Shown here piece by piece: positions 40,405-49,567 of a DNA stretch of 64,000 nucleotides. Each line of letters begins with the position of its first letter. The first letter of the stretch is position 1. The stretch comes from Nocardioides sp. NBC_00368 (GTDB lineage Bacteria; Actinomycetota; Actinomycetes; Propionibacteriales; Nocardioidaceae). Both the position numbers and the translations under genes were made by a program. The DNA is taken from contig NZ_CP107970.1 of assembly GCF_036090055.1 (NCBI RefSeq), forward strand, positions 3,784,501-3,848,500, in the 5' to 3' direction. Below the pieces are notes generated by a model. It was not told where the DNA came from. It did not search any database and saw only the letters and a program-made list of their open reading frames with translations.

Positions 40405-41363
40405 TGACTGACCTCAAGACCATTGACCGCCTCGGGCCCGCCCCGAGCCCGCTCTCGGAGACCTCTCTGTCAGCGGCCAGAGCGCGCCTGGATTCCGCCA
40501 TCACGCAGTCACGCGGCAGTGTGCAGAGTCGGCCGAGGCGGCGCCTGCCGCTCCTCGCAGCCGCAGCGGCCGCTGCCGTCGGTCTCGCTGTCGTCCCTGC
40601 CCTGGTCGGCAGCGACAACTCGATCGCCCTGGCAGCCGTTGACCCGATGACCTTCCCGTGGACGCCGAGTGCGGTGCCAACTGGTCTTGGCCAGCCCGTC
40701 TTCGAGAAGGACTCGAACTTCATCGCGGCCCGCTACGGCGACCAGTTGAATGGAATCAGCATTACAACAGACGTTGCGGAGGAGGACTTCTGGACGATCC
40801 CTGCGGGTGCCCGGTCCGCTGACGTGGACGGCGACGAAGCGAAGGTCTACGAGCGCACCGTCCACAACGGAAGCGCCGAGGGTGCGAATGCGGTCACGGT
40901 CGTCTGGAAGGACGACGCCAACGACTGGACTGCCGTCACCGGATCTGGCCAGTACGCCGACGCCGATCGCATGGTTACCTTTGCAGAGGCATTGCGCGAC
41001 CAGCCTCAGCGCGTGGATCTGAGCCTCAGCGTTGCTCCTGCGGGATGGACGATGGCCGCGTACAAGGAGGATCGAATCCTGACCCTCTCCGAGTCCGGCG
41101 AGCCTGACGACAACGACCTGACGGTCGCGCTGACCGACCACGTCAGCACGAACCTTTCGGCATACGGCGCGGAGGACGAGTCGGCGGTGACCATTAACGG
41201 CCGCCCGGCGCTCGTCGGTATGCAGCCGTCCGATGCGGGCGATTTCCGATGGATCCTCGAAGCCACCGCTGCAAGCGGCCAGGCGTTTGCTCTGCAGGCT
41301 CCCGGCGGCCTCACACGAGACCAGGTCATCGCGGTCGCAGAGGGCGTCACCTACAAGCCGTGA
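40404..41363 (+). CDS. Anti-sigma-like membrane protein (CU044_5270-like)
   Basis: A 319-residue protein with a cytoplasmic N-terminus of ~45 residues, one transmembrane helix (LLAAAAAAAVGLAVVPALVG, about 49-70) and a large extracytoplasmic part rich in Asp and Ala. No HxxxCxxC zinc motif is seen. Position after the ECF sigma gene and topology suggest control of that sigma factor, but this is inference. AAGGAG precedes ATG 40404 by 7 nt; GTG 40401 is an alternative. It ends at a convergent terminator. Confidence 0.8.
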   Translation: MTDLKTIDRLGPAPSPLSETSLSAARARLDSAITQSRGSVQSRPRRRLPLLAAAAAAAVGLAVVPALVGSDNSIALAAVDPMTFPWTPSAVPTGLGQPVFEKDSNFIAARYGDQLNGISITTDVAEEDFWTIPAGARSADVDGDEAKVYERTVHNGSAEGANAVTVVWKDDANDWTAVTGSGQYADADRMVTFAEALRDQPQRVDLSLSVAPAGWTMAAYKEDRILTLSESGEPDDNDLTVALTDHVSTNLSAYGAEDESAVTINGRPALVGMQPSDAGDFRWILEATAASGQAFALQAPGGLTRDQVIAVAEGVTYKP

Positions 41364-41373
41364 CACTCGCGCG

Positions 41374-41412
41374 GACGGGCGGGCATGCGCAAGATCCGGA
41401 TGCCCGCCCGTC
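41374..41412. terminator. Bidirectional terminator hairpin
   Basis: A perfect 13-bp stem GACGGGCGGGCAT/ATGCCCGCCCGTC with a 13-nt loop, between the anti-sigma-like gene (+) and the DUF1295 gene (-). Confidence 0.7.
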
Positions 41413-41505
41413 GCCAGGATAAGTCGACACTCCCGTTGGTGCGGTCAATAGATCGCGGACGTACTTCCCCGCGCCAACGAGTTTCATTCGCCCGGCTGGC
41501 ACAAG

Positions 41506-42300
41506 TCAGACGTGTCTGCCACGCGGCGGCAACGGCAGGAACATCGACGTACGCGCGGCGTACTCGGGGTAGCCAGGTCGCTTCATCATGGTCTTCTCCA
41601 GCAGCCGGGCTCCGGTCGCGTGGACCAGGAAGTAGGTCATCGCCACCGGTGCGACGACGGTCACCGGGGCCACCCACCAGCCGGTGGCTGCCGCGATCAG
41701 CCAGATGCCCCACCACACGCAGGCGTCGCCGAAGTAGTTCGGGTGCCGGGTGTAGCGCCACAGGCCCGAGTCCATCACCGGTGGCCGGTCCGCGGAGCGC
41801 TTGTACGCCGCGAGCTGGGCGTCGCCGACCGCCTCGAAGCCGACGCCGACCGCCCAGAGCAGGGCACCGATGGCCACGAGCCACCACAGCGGGTCAGAGC
41901 CCGTGACCGCGATCGCCTGGATCGGCCAGGAGACCAGCCAGGCGGCGAGACCCTGGATACCGAAGACCCGCAGCGCGGCCTTCCCGAACGGGATGTCCCC
42001 GAGCATCTCGGCGTAGCGCGGGTCCTCGCCTGCGCCGTGGTTGCGACGGTGCATGTGCAGGGCCAGGCGCAGGCCCCACACCCCGACCAGTGCCAGCACG
42101 ATCCAGGGCAGCGGGCCCGAGGTGCCGATCCCGACGGAGAGGACCGCGCTGCCGGCCGCCACCGCGACGAACGCGAGACCCCACGTCGTATCGACCACGG
42201 AGAACCTCCCGGCCCGTCGGGCGGCGATCGTGGTGATGATCATCAGCACCGCGACGACGGCGGCAGTGGCGCCGCTGACGAGGAGCAGGTCGCGGATCAA
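41506..42300 (-). CDS. DUF1295 membrane protein (steroid 5-alpha-reductase-like)
   Basis: A 264-residue membrane protein with about seven helices and the C-terminal signature of the family (SGLWRYTRHPNYFGDACVWWGIWL ... EKTMMKRPGYPEYAARTSMFLPLPPR). Members resemble isoprenylcysteine methyltransferases and sterol reductases; the mycobacterial homologue is Rv0446c. TTG at 42300 is taken as start because it overlaps the upstream stop (TTGA) and no other start fits. It is the last gene of the FAD/DUF1365-Cfa-DUF1295 operon, probably involved in modifying unsaturated lipids. Confidence 0.85.
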   Translation of the reverse strand: MIRDLLLVSGATAAVVAVLMIITTIAARRAGRFSVVDTTWGLAFVAVAAGSAVLSVGIGTSGPLPWIVLALVGVWGLRLALHMHRRNHGAGEDPRYAEMLGDIPFGKAALRVFGIQGLAAWLVSWPIQAIAVTGSDPLWWLVAIGALLWAVGVGFEAVGDAQLAAYKRSADRPPVMDSGLWRYTRHPNYFGDACVWWGIWLIAAATGWWVAPVTVVAPVAMTYFLVHATGARLLEKTMMKRPGYPEYAARTSMFLPLPPRGRHV

Positions 42301-43535
42301 CGAGCCTCGTCGCGGGTGAAGGTGAGCTGCTGGACGTCGATGTAGCCGGCCGCGAACCCGGCCCGGGAGTACTCCAGGTAGAAGTGCCACATCCGCAGGA
42401 AGGTTTCGTCGAAGCCGAGCGCTCTGACCTCGTCGGCCCGGTCGCGTACGGCGAGGTCCCAGCGCCGCAGGGTCTCGGCGTAGTGCGGGCCGAAGGAGAG
42501 GCGGCTGCGGATCCGGAGCCGGGTGTGCGCCTCGGTGACGTCGGTGATCGCCTCGGTCGAGGGCAGCAGCCCCCCGGGGAAGATGTACTTGGTGATCCAG
42601 GTCTCGGTGTTCCGAGTGGCCAGCATCCGGTCGTGCGGCATGGTGATCGCCTGGATCACCGCGGTGCCGCCCGGGGCCAGGACCTCGTCGATCTTCGCGA
42701 AGTAGACCGGCCAGAACCGCTCCCCGACCGCCTCGATCATCTCGACCGAGACCACCGCGTCGTACGTCCCGTCGACGGCCCGGTAGTCGCGCAGCTCCAC
42801 GTCAACCCGATGGGCCAGACCAGCTGCGCCGATCCGGCGCCGCGCCAGGTCGGCCTGCTCGACGGAGAGGGTCACCGTGGTGACCTGGGCGCCACGAGCG
42901 GCGGCCCGCAGGGCGAGCTCGCCCCAGCCGGTGCCGATCTCGAGCAGCCGGGTGCCCGGGCCGACTCCGGCCTCGTCGAGGATCCGGTCGATCTTGCGGT
43001 GCTGGGCGAGCGCCAGGTCCTCCGTCGAGGGCAGGGAGGAGAAGAGGGCCGAGGAGTAGCTCATCGTCGGGTCGAGGAAGAGCGCGAACAACTCGTTCGA
43101 CAGGTCGTAGTGGTGCCCGATGTGCTCGCGCGCGTTCTCCGGCGTGTTCAGGTCCTTCGCGCCGCGGCGTCGCTCGTAGACCCCGCGCAGCCGCTGCGCC
43201 CACCCGGGGAGGAGACCGTCGAGGTCCCGGCACAGCACGGTCAAGGTCTCCCCCAGCTCCGGGGCGTCCCAGGCACCGGTCATGTACGCCTCGCCGAAGC
43301 CGATCAGCCCGTGCCGGCTGAGCCTGGCGTAGAACTCCTCCGGCCGGCGCAGCACGATGTCGGCCGGGCTGCCGTCCTGGCTGACGCTGATCCCGAGCCG
43401 CTTCGTGGCGGCCCGGAAGACGGTCGCCGCAGCGGCCCCGGTGCCTCGGGTCACCAGGCCGGTGGGTGCTTCCTGCAGCATCGGCCAGCGCTCAGCTACC
43501 AGGGTCTGTGCGGTGGGGGCTTCGATGGTCTTCAT
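42297..43535 (-). CDS. Cyclopropane-fatty-acyl-phospholipid synthase family methyltransferase
   Basis: A 412-residue SAM-dependent methyltransferase that adds a carbon to the double bond of phospholipid acyl chains (cyclopropane or methylated product). Visible are IGHHYDLSNELFALFLDPTMSYS, the SAM motif LLEIGTGWGELAL and VVSVEMIEAVGERFWPVYF, as in UfaA1/Cfa proteins. ATG 43535 has AAGGAG upstream and overlaps the previous stop (ATGA). It corresponds to Rv0447c (ufaA1) in gene order. Whether it makes a cyclopropane or a methyl branch is not decidable. Confidence 0.9.
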   Translation of the reverse strand: MKTIEAPTAQTLVAERWPMLQEAPTGLVTRGTGAAAATVFRAATKRLGISVSQDGSPADIVLRRPEEFYARLSRHGLIGFGEAYMTGAWDAPELGETLTVLCRDLDGLLPGWAQRLRGVYERRRGAKDLNTPENAREHIGHHYDLSNELFALFLDPTMSYSSALFSSLPSTEDLALAQHRKIDRILDEAGVGPGTRLLEIGTGWGELALRAAARGAQVTTVTLSVEQADLARRRIGAAGLAHRVDVELRDYRAVDGTYDAVVSVEMIEAVGERFWPVYFAKIDEVLAPGGTAVIQAITMPHDRMLATRNTETWITKYIFPGGLLPSTEAITDVTEAHTRLRIRSRLSFGPHYAETLRRWDLAVRDRADEVRALGFDETFLRMWHFYLEYSRAGFAAGYIDVQQLTFTRDEAR

Positions 43536-45535
43536 CGGACTCCTTCTTGGTGGTGCAGCGGCCGTCTGTGGACCGGTAGGCGGCGTAGCCACAGCGATAC
43601 GCCGTGGAGGCGGATCCAGACCGCGCCGAGGAACGCGGCGGGAGCAGAACGGAGCGTGTCCCCGAACCGCCCTTCGACCCGAGAGCCGCGGACGGAGGCG
43701 TCGAAGACGGTCCCGTCCTCGGTGGTCAGCCGGACGGCAACCCGGAGTCGCCCGTCGGGTGGCGGCACGGTCAGCTCGTAGTGGCCGTCAACGCCGTGGA
43801 ACGGCGAGACGTACATCGCCTTCGCGACCTGTGCCCGGTGACGCTCGTCGGGGTGGACGAGGTAGGCGTGCCGGTCGCCGTAGGTGTTGTGCACCTCGAC
43901 GACGGTGGCCAGCGGCTCCCCGGAGGCGGCCGTGCACCAGTAGACGCTGATCGGGTTGAACGAGAAACCGAAGGCCCTCGGCTGGGCCGCCATCAACACT
44001 CGGGCATCGCCCAGCTCGATGTCGTGGCGCTTCAGGAACGCGGCGAGATTCTCTCTGATCGAGAGCTCGGGGTCACCCAGATGGTCACGGGCCTCGAAGC
44101 GGCCGAGGGGCCCGTGATCGGGCAGCCGGTCCAGATCGACCACCTGCCAGTGGGAGCGGTGCACGAACCGGTTCCGCAGCGGCCCCCGCCGGGTGTGGCT
44201 GATCGTGGTGCGATACACGCCGGTCGCGTCGTCGGGGCGCTTCGCGGGAGCCGTCCAGGACAGCCCCAGCCGCTCGGCCGCCCGGGCACCGGAGCGAGCG
44301 CCGTCCTCGTGGAACCCCCACCCGCGCCAGGCACCGGCGAAGATGAGCCTGTCCGAGTCCAGCTCGTCGGCCCGCTGCTGGGCCGCCACCGACTCCGGGG
44401 TGTAGAGCGGGTGCTCGTACTCCATGGTGGCGATGACCTTCTCCGGATCGATCAGGTCTGCTCCGCCGAGCGTGACCAGGTGACGTACGCCTCCCGGAGT
44501 CGGCAGCCGCATCAACCGGGTGAGGTCGTAGGTGACCGTGACCTGGCCGCGGCCGGGGCGCTCCAGGTAGTTCCACGACGACCGGGTGTGCTCGCTGCGC
44601 GGCAGCAGGCTGGTGTCGGTGTGCAGCTGGGCCTGGTTGGCGGAGTAGGGGAAGGCGCCGAGGATCTCACGCTGGGTCGCCGTGGGCTCGCCCAGCATCG
44701 CCAGCGACTGCCCGGGATGGGTCGCCAGCACGGCGGCGTCGAAGGTCTCGGTGGTCCCGTTGCCGTCGGTGATCTCGACACCGGCACCGGTCTCGACCAC
44801 GTTGACCACCTTCGTCGAGGTCAGCACCCGGCCGCCGCGGTCGCGGATCGCGGCGGCGACCCTCTGGACGTACGTCGCCGAACCGCCGGTGACCGTGCGC
44901 CAGCGCGGCGATCCGAAGACCTGCAGCATCCCGTGATGGCCGAGGAACTCGAAGAGGTAGCGGGCCGGGTAGCTCAGCGCCGTCGCCGGGTCGCAGGACC
45001 AGACCGCCGCGACCAGCGGCGCCATGAAGTGGCGGCGGAAGTGCGGCGTGAACCCGTGCTCGTCGAGGAACTCATCGAGCGTGCGGTCGTCGGGCTCGCC
45101 CTCGGCGAGCAGTGCCCGGGCCGCACGGTGGAACCGCGGGATCTCGGCGAGCATCCGCAGGTGCGCCGGTCGCAAGGCCCGCCGGTCGGGCAGCCCGCCG
45201 CGGATCCCGCGCGCGCCCGCGTACTCCACGCCCGCGTCGTCCGAACGCACCGACATCGACATCTCCGAGACCTGCGTCGGCACGTCGAGCTCGGCGAAGA
45301 GCCGCAGCAGCGTCGGATACGTACGCCGGTTGTGCACGATGAACCCGGTGTCGATCGCAAGCTCACTCCCGTCCGGCGTGATCACGCGGTGGGTGTCGGC
45401 ATGGCCGCCCAGCCGGTCGTCGGCCTCGAAGAGGGTGACCGTGCCGTGCAGCGACGCGATGTAGGCGGCGGTCAGACCCGCGACGCCGCTCCCCACCACG
45501 GCGATCCGGCGTCGTTCGCGGTCGGGGCTGCTCAT
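43532..45535 (-). CDS. FAD-dependent oxidoreductase fused to DUF1365
   Basis: A 667-residue two-domain protein. Residues 1 to ~430 are an FAD amine-oxidase-like protein (VVGSGVAGLTAAY near 16, then ADDRLGGHADTH, IDTGFIVHNRRTYP, and the C-terminal FAD site FAGAWRGWGFHEDGARSG). Residues ~435-667 are DUF1365 (GVYRTTISHTRRGPLRNRFV..., RAFGFSFNPISVYWC, NTYGDRHAYLV). In mycobacteria these are two genes (Rv0449c, Rv0448c). ATG 45535 has GAGGAG upstream. It is the first gene of the lipid-modification operon. Confidence 0.9.
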   Translation of the reverse strand: MSSPDRERRRIAVVGSGVAGLTAAYIASLHGTVTLFEADDRLGGHADTHRVITPDGSELAIDTGFIVHNRRTYPTLLRLFAELDVPTQVSEMSMSVRSDDAGVEYAGARGIRGGLPDRRALRPAHLRMLAEIPRFHRAARALLAEGEPDDRTLDEFLDEHGFTPHFRRHFMAPLVAAVWSCDPATALSYPARYLFEFLGHHGMLQVFGSPRWRTVTGGSATYVQRVAAAIRDRGGRVLTSTKVVNVVETGAGVEITDGNGTTETFDAAVLATHPGQSLAMLGEPTATQREILGAFPYSANQAQLHTDTSLLPRSEHTRSSWNYLERPGRGQVTVTYDLTRLMRLPTPGGVRHLVTLGGADLIDPEKVIATMEYEHPLYTPESVAAQQRADELDSDRLIFAGAWRGWGFHEDGARSGARAAERLGLSWTAPAKRPDDATGVYRTTISHTRRGPLRNRFVHRSHWQVVDLDRLPDHGPLGRFEARDHLGDPELSIRENLAAFLKRHDIELGDARVLMAAQPRAFGFSFNPISVYWCTAASGEPLATVVEVHNTYGDRHAYLVHPDERHRAQVAKAMYVSPFHGVDGHYELTVPPPDGRLRVAVRLTTEDGTVFDASVRGSRVEGRFGDTLRSAPAAFLGAVWIRLHGVSLWLRRLPVHRRPLHHQEGVR

Positions 45536-45696
45536 CGGGCTCCTCGTGGTCGAAGGGGGCGATCGGCGCAGAGGCGCTGTCACCCGGTCTTCGGTCACCG
45601 AGGCGAATCGGATTTGTTGTTCAGGTCATCGATTTCAGTCCTACGGCGGACGAAAGTTCGCTCGCTCGTCTCTCCCTTCTCCCGCGGGATGCTCCC

Positions 45697-45724
45697 CGCG
45701 TGAAAGAAGAGTCTCTTTCACGCG
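45697..45724 (-). terminator. Terminator of the allantoin/glyoxylate operon
   Basis: A perfect 11-bp stem CGCGTGAAAGA/TCTTTCACGCG with a 6-nt loop, 46 nt after the SDR stop on the minus strand. Since the lipid operon starts further along the same strand, this hairpin separates the two. Confidence 0.6.
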
Positions 45725-45769
45725 CAGCCCATGCCCGCTGCGACCACCGGAGCCCCCGATCGCGCGGGG

Positions 45770-46504
45770 TCAGCCGCGGCCGGCGTACGGCATCCCGGTG
45801 GCGAGGATGGTCATCGTGGGCACGCTGACGCCCAGGGGAAGCTGCGCCATGGCGACCACGGCGTCGGCCACGTGCTGGGGGTCGAAGGTCGGCTCGGGGC
45901 GTACGGCGCCGTCGGCCTGACGGGCGCCGACCGCGATGCCGGCGGTCATCTCGGTGGCCGCGTTGCCGATGTCGATCTGGCCGACCGCGATGTCGTGGGC
46001 GCGGCCGTCCAGGGCGAGCGAGCGGGTGAGGCCGGTGATCGCGTGCTTGGAGGTGGTGTAGGCGGCGCTGCCGGGGCGGGGTACGTGGGCGGAGATCGAG
46101 CCGTTGTTGATGATCCGCCCGCCGCGCGGCTCCTGGCGCTTCATCTGGGCGAAGGCCTCGCGGGCGCACAGGAACGAGCCGGTGACGTTGACCGCCAGGG
46201 TCGCGGCGAACTCCTCGGGCGGGATCTCGTCAGGATCTCCGCTCGGCCCGAAGGTTCCGGCGTTGTTGACCAGCAGATCGACGCGGCCCCACATCCCGAC
46301 GACGGCGGCGAACGCCGCCTCCACCTCAGCAGCGGAGGCGACGTCCGTGGGCAGCACGAGGGACCGCGCCATCACCGACGCGGTCTCCTCGAGCGCGGCC
46401 TGCGTACGTCCGAGCAGGGCGACCTGGAAGCCGGCGCCGTCCAAGGCTTGGGCGATCACCCGCCCCAGGCCGGAGCCGGCGCCGGTGACGACCGCGATCG
46501 GCAT
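45770..46504 (-). CDS. SDR-family oxidoreductase
   Basis: A 244-residue short-chain dehydrogenase. It has the NAD(P)-binding TGAGSGLGR, NNAG in LLVNNAGTFG, the catalytic Ser in NNGSISAHVP and YTTSK. The cofactor residue after strand 2 (LLGRTQ) suggests NADP(H). The substrate is not known. As the last gene of the allantoin operon it could act on a ureido or glyoxylate-derived intermediate (inference). ATG 46504 overlaps the allE stop as TGATG. Confidence 0.85.
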   Translation of the reverse strand: MPIAVVTGAGSGLGRVIAQALDGAGFQVALLGRTQAALEETASVMARSLVLPTDVASAAEVEAAFAAVVGMWGRVDLLVNNAGTFGPSGDPDEIPPEEFAATLAVNVTGSFLCAREAFAQMKRQEPRGGRIINNGSISAHVPRPGSAAYTTSKHAITGLTRSLALDGRAHDIAVGQIDIGNAATEMTAGIAVGARQADGAVRPEPTFDPQHVADAVVAMAQLPLGVSVPTMTILATGMPYAGRG

Positions 46505-47337
46505 CAGCCGAACTGCCGCGAGAGGACCGCGTGGCGGTTGACGTCCTTGTAGAGCAGGTAGCGGAACCGGCCGGGGCCGCCGGCGTAGCAGGCCTGCGGG
46601 CAGAAGGCGCGCAGCCACATGAAGTCGCCCTCCTGCACCTCCACCCAGTCCTTGTTGAGCAGGTAGACGGCCTTGCCCTCCAGGACGTAGAGCCCGTGCT
46701 CCATCACGTGCGTCTCCGGGAACGGGATCGCACCGCCGGGCTCGAAGCTGACGATGTTGACGTGCATGTCGTGGCGTACGTCATCGGGGTCGACGAAGCG
46801 CTGGGTCTTCCAGGCACCGTTGGTGCCCGGCATCTCGCCGCCGGGCACGTCGACCTCGTTGGTGACGAACGGCTCCGGCACGTCGATGCCCTCGACCCGC
46901 TGGTAGGCCTTGCGGATCCAGTGGAAGCGCGCGACCTGGTCGCTGGTGTTGTGCAGCGTCCAGGCGGAGCCGGGCGGGAGGAAGGCGTAGCCGCCGGGGG
47001 CGAGGTCGTGCTTCTCCCCGCTGATCGAGAGCGTCAGCGCCCCCTCGACCACGAACAGGACGCCCTCGGCGCCCGGGTCGAGCTCGGGCTTGTCGCTGCC
47101 GCCGCCGGCCGAGACCTCGACGATGTATTGCGAGAACGTCTCGGCGAAGCCCGAGAGCGGCCGGGCGATCACCCACAGCCGGGTGCCCTCCCAGAACGGG
47201 AGCTTGCTGGTGACGATGTCGCGCATGGTGCCACGGGGGAGCACGGCGTACGCCTCGGTGAACACGGCCCGGTCGGTGGTCAGCTCACGCTGCGACGGGT
47301 GGCCGCCGGTCGGGGCGTAGTAGCGAGGTTCGCTCAT
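46504..47337 (-). CDS. allE: (S)-ureidoglycine aminohydrolase
   Basis: A bicupin that converts (S)-ureidoglycine to (S)-ureidoglycolate with release of ammonia, in allantoin breakdown. The 277-residue protein has the typical start (RYYAPTGGHP...FTEAYAVLPRG), a first cupin (GVLFVVEGALTLSISGEKHDLAPGGYAFLPPG) and a second cupin with the metal site in ETHVMEHGLYVLEGKAVY. The start overlaps the allB stop by 4 nt. The allantoate hydrolase (AllC-type) that would make its substrate is not in the window. Confidence 0.93.
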   Translation of the reverse strand: MSEPRYYAPTGGHPSQRELTTDRAVFTEAYAVLPRGTMRDIVTSKLPFWEGTRLWVIARPLSGFAETFSQYIVEVSAGGGSDKPELDPGAEGVLFVVEGALTLSISGEKHDLAPGGYAFLPPGSAWTLHNTSDQVARFHWIRKAYQRVEGIDVPEPFVTNEVDVPGGEMPGTNGAWKTQRFVDPDDVRHDMHVNIVSFEPGGAIPFPETHVMEHGLYVLEGKAVYLLNKDWVEVQEGDFMWLRAFCPQACYAGGPGRFRYLLYKDVNRHAVLSRQFG

Positions 47338-48686
47338 GGTCGGGCTCCTTCTGTGGTGACTCTGCTGAGCAGCCGGCCCTGGGGCGCGGCCTCGATGTCG
47401 ATCTTCTCGCCGCGCAGCCAGGTTGCGCGGACGACACCGGCGAGGGTGCGGCCGTGGTAGGGCGTGACGGCGTTCTTGTGATGGAGCCTTGCGGCGTCGA
47501 CGACGAAGGTGTCGTCGGGGGCGAGGACCGCGAAGTCGGCGTCGTGCCCGACCGCGATCTGCCCCTTGCTCGGCAACCCGGCATGACGCGCGGGGGCCGC
47601 CGACATCCAGCGAGCGATGTCGGTGAGGGCGAAGCCGCGGGCCCGGGCCTCGGTCCAGACCGCCGCCAGACCGAGCTGGAGCGAGGAGATGCCGCCCCAG
47701 GCCACCCCGAAGTCGCCGGTGTCGAGGGCCTTCAGGTCGGGCGTCGAGGGCGAGTGGTCGGTGACCACCATGTCGATGACGCCGTCGCGCAGGCCCTGCC
47801 AGAGCAGCTCGCGGTTGGACGCCTCACGGATCGGCGGGCAGCACTTGTACTGCGTCGCGCCGTCGGGGATCTCCTCGGCAGCGAAGGTCAGGTAGTGAGG
47901 GCAGGTCTCGGCGGTGATCGGGACTCCGTCGCGACGGGCCGAGGCCAGCATCGCGAGTACGTCGGAGCTGGAGACGTGCAGGATGTGGACGCGGCAGCGG
48001 GTCCACCGGGCCAGCTCGATCACCTGGGCGATCGCCAGGTTCTCGGCGCCCCGCGGGCGGCTGTGCAGGAATCGTTCGTACGCCCCACCCCCTGCGGCGG
48101 GCGCGTGCTCGATCGCGTGGGCGTCCTCGGCGTGCACGATCAGCAGACCGTCGAAGGCCGCGATCTCGCGCATCGCGAGCTCGAGCTGATCGGCGTCGAG
48201 CGGCGGAAACTCGTCGACGCCCGAGTGCAGCAGGAAGCACTTGAACCCGGAGACACCCGCCTCGTGCAGCGGTCGCAGCTCGGCGACGTTGCCCGGGATG
48301 GCACCGCCCCAGAAGCCGACGTCGACGAAGGCCTGGCTCGCGGCGGTCTTGCGCTTGAGGTCGAGCGCCGGGAGGTCGCAGGTGGGCGGGATGCTGTTGA
48401 GCGGCATGTCGACGATCGTGGTGACCCCGCCCGCGGCCGCGGCCCGGGTCGCGGAGGCGAAGCCCTCCCACTCGGTGCGGCCCGGGTCGTTGACATGCAC
48501 GTGGGCGTCGACGACCCCGGGCATCAGCACTTCGTCGTCGGCGAGCTCGACCACGCGGGCGGCGGTCAGGCCCGCCGGCTCGATCGCGACGATCTTCCCG
48601 TCGCTGATGCCGACACTGCCGGCCGTCTCACCGTCCGGAGTCACCATCCGCGCTGCCCGGATGACGACATCGAGATCTCGACTCAC
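47334..48686 (-). CDS. allB: Allantoinase
   Basis: A zinc amidohydrolase that opens allantoin to allantoate. The 450-residue protein keeps the binuclear metal ligands: DAHVHVNDPGRTEWEGF, the bridging lysine in GVSGFKCFLLHSG, HAEDAHAIEHAP, HILHVSS and VVTDHSPS. It is typical in length for AllB. It overlaps the FAH gene upstream and allE downstream, so all are translated in series. Upstream enzymes for urate to allantoin are not visible here. Confidence 0.94.
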   Translation of the reverse strand: MSRDLDVVIRAARMVTPDGETAGSVGISDGKIVAIEPAGLTAARVVELADDEVLMPGVVDAHVHVNDPGRTEWEGFASATRAAAAGGVTTIVDMPLNSIPPTCDLPALDLKRKTAASQAFVDVGFWGGAIPGNVAELRPLHEAGVSGFKCFLLHSGVDEFPPLDADQLELAMREIAAFDGLLIVHAEDAHAIEHAPAAGGGAYERFLHSRPRGAENLAIAQVIELARWTRCRVHILHVSSSDVLAMLASARRDGVPITAETCPHYLTFAAEEIPDGATQYKCCPPIREASNRELLWQGLRDGVIDMVVTDHSPSTPDLKALDTGDFGVAWGGISSLQLGLAAVWTEARARGFALTDIARWMSAAPARHAGLPSKGQIAVGHDADFAVLAPDDTFVVDAARLHHKNAVTPYHGRTLAGVVRATWLRGEKIDIEAAPQGRLLSRVTTEGARP

Positions 48687-49567
48687 ACCTTCACCTCTGC
48701 CTCATCGACTGCCTCTTCGACTGCCACCACCCGCGTACGCTGGCGCCCGAGGCCGGTCACCTCGGCCTCCACCACGTGCCCTTCGCGCAGGAAGGGCCGC
48801 GGCTCGGGCCGCAACGCTGCGACCCCGCCAGGCGTCCCGGTCAGCACCAGGTCGCCGGGTTCGAGTGTCATCAGCGTACTGAGGAACGCGAGGACATCAC
48901 CGACGCCGTAGGCCATCCGCGCGGTCGTCCCGTGCTGTCTCCGCTCGCCGTCGACCCACAGCTGGAGGCCGAGGTCCTGCGGGTCGCCCACGGTGTCGGG
49001 CGTGACCAGCCACGGACCGATGGGCGTGAAGGTGTCGGCGCACTTCCCCTTCGCCCAGGTCGGCCCGGCCGCGATCCGTGCCCGCTCGCTCAGGTCGTCG
49101 GCCGTGAGATAGCCGCCGACCGCGGCCAGCGCCTGCCGGGGATCACGGCACCGGGAGAGCCGGCGCCCGACCACCACGCCCAGCTCGACCTCGTAGTCGG
49201 TCATCGTCGATCCGGGCGGCAGCTGGATCTCGTCGTGAGGCCCCACGACCGTCGTCGAGGGCTTGAGGAAGACGACCGGCTCGTCCGGGATCGCGACCCC
49301 GGCCTCCTCGGCGTGGTCCTCGTAGTTGAGCCCGACCCCGACGACCTTGCCCGGCCTCGCGACCGGCGGTCCGATCCGGGTGCCGTCGGGGACTCTCGGA
49401 AGTCGGCCCGAGGCGATCGCCTCCCGCACCGACGCGAGGCGCGCCGGGTCGCCGAGCAGACTGCCGTCGATCGCCGGCACCACAGCCGACAGGTCGCGCA
49501 GTATGTCCTGGTCGTCGAGGGCAGCCGGGCGCTCCTCGCCCGCCGGTCCCACACTCAGCAGTCTCAT
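48683..49567 (-). CDS. Fumarylacetoacetate-hydrolase-family protein
   Basis: A 294-residue FAH-fold enzyme. It has the metal site E-x-E in MTDYEVELGVVVGRRL with a further Asp in TADDLSERARI, WAKGKCADTFTPIGPWLV and the C-terminal GDLVLTGTPGGVA. This family includes acylpyruvases, oxaloacetate decarboxylases and proteins named ureidoglycolate lyase. Its place between glycerate kinase and allantoinase makes a ureidoglycolate-cleaving role attractive but unproven. ATG 49567 has GAGGAGG upstream. The repeat insertion at 49563-49818 now separates it from glycerate kinase. Confidence 0.87.
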   Translation of the reverse strand: MRLLSVGPAGEERPAALDDQDILRDLSAVVPAIDGSLLGDPARLASVREAIASGRLPRVPDGTRIGPPVARPGKVVGVGLNYEDHAEEAGVAIPDEPVVFLKPSTTVVGPHDEIQLPPGSTMTDYEVELGVVVGRRLSRCRDPRQALAAVGGYLTADDLSERARIAAGPTWAKGKCADTFTPIGPWLVTPDTVGDPQDLGLQLWVDGERRQHGTTARMAYGVGDVLAFLSTLMTLEPGDLVLTGTPGGVAALRPEPRPFLREGHVVEAEVTGLGRQRTRVVAVEEAVDEAEVKV

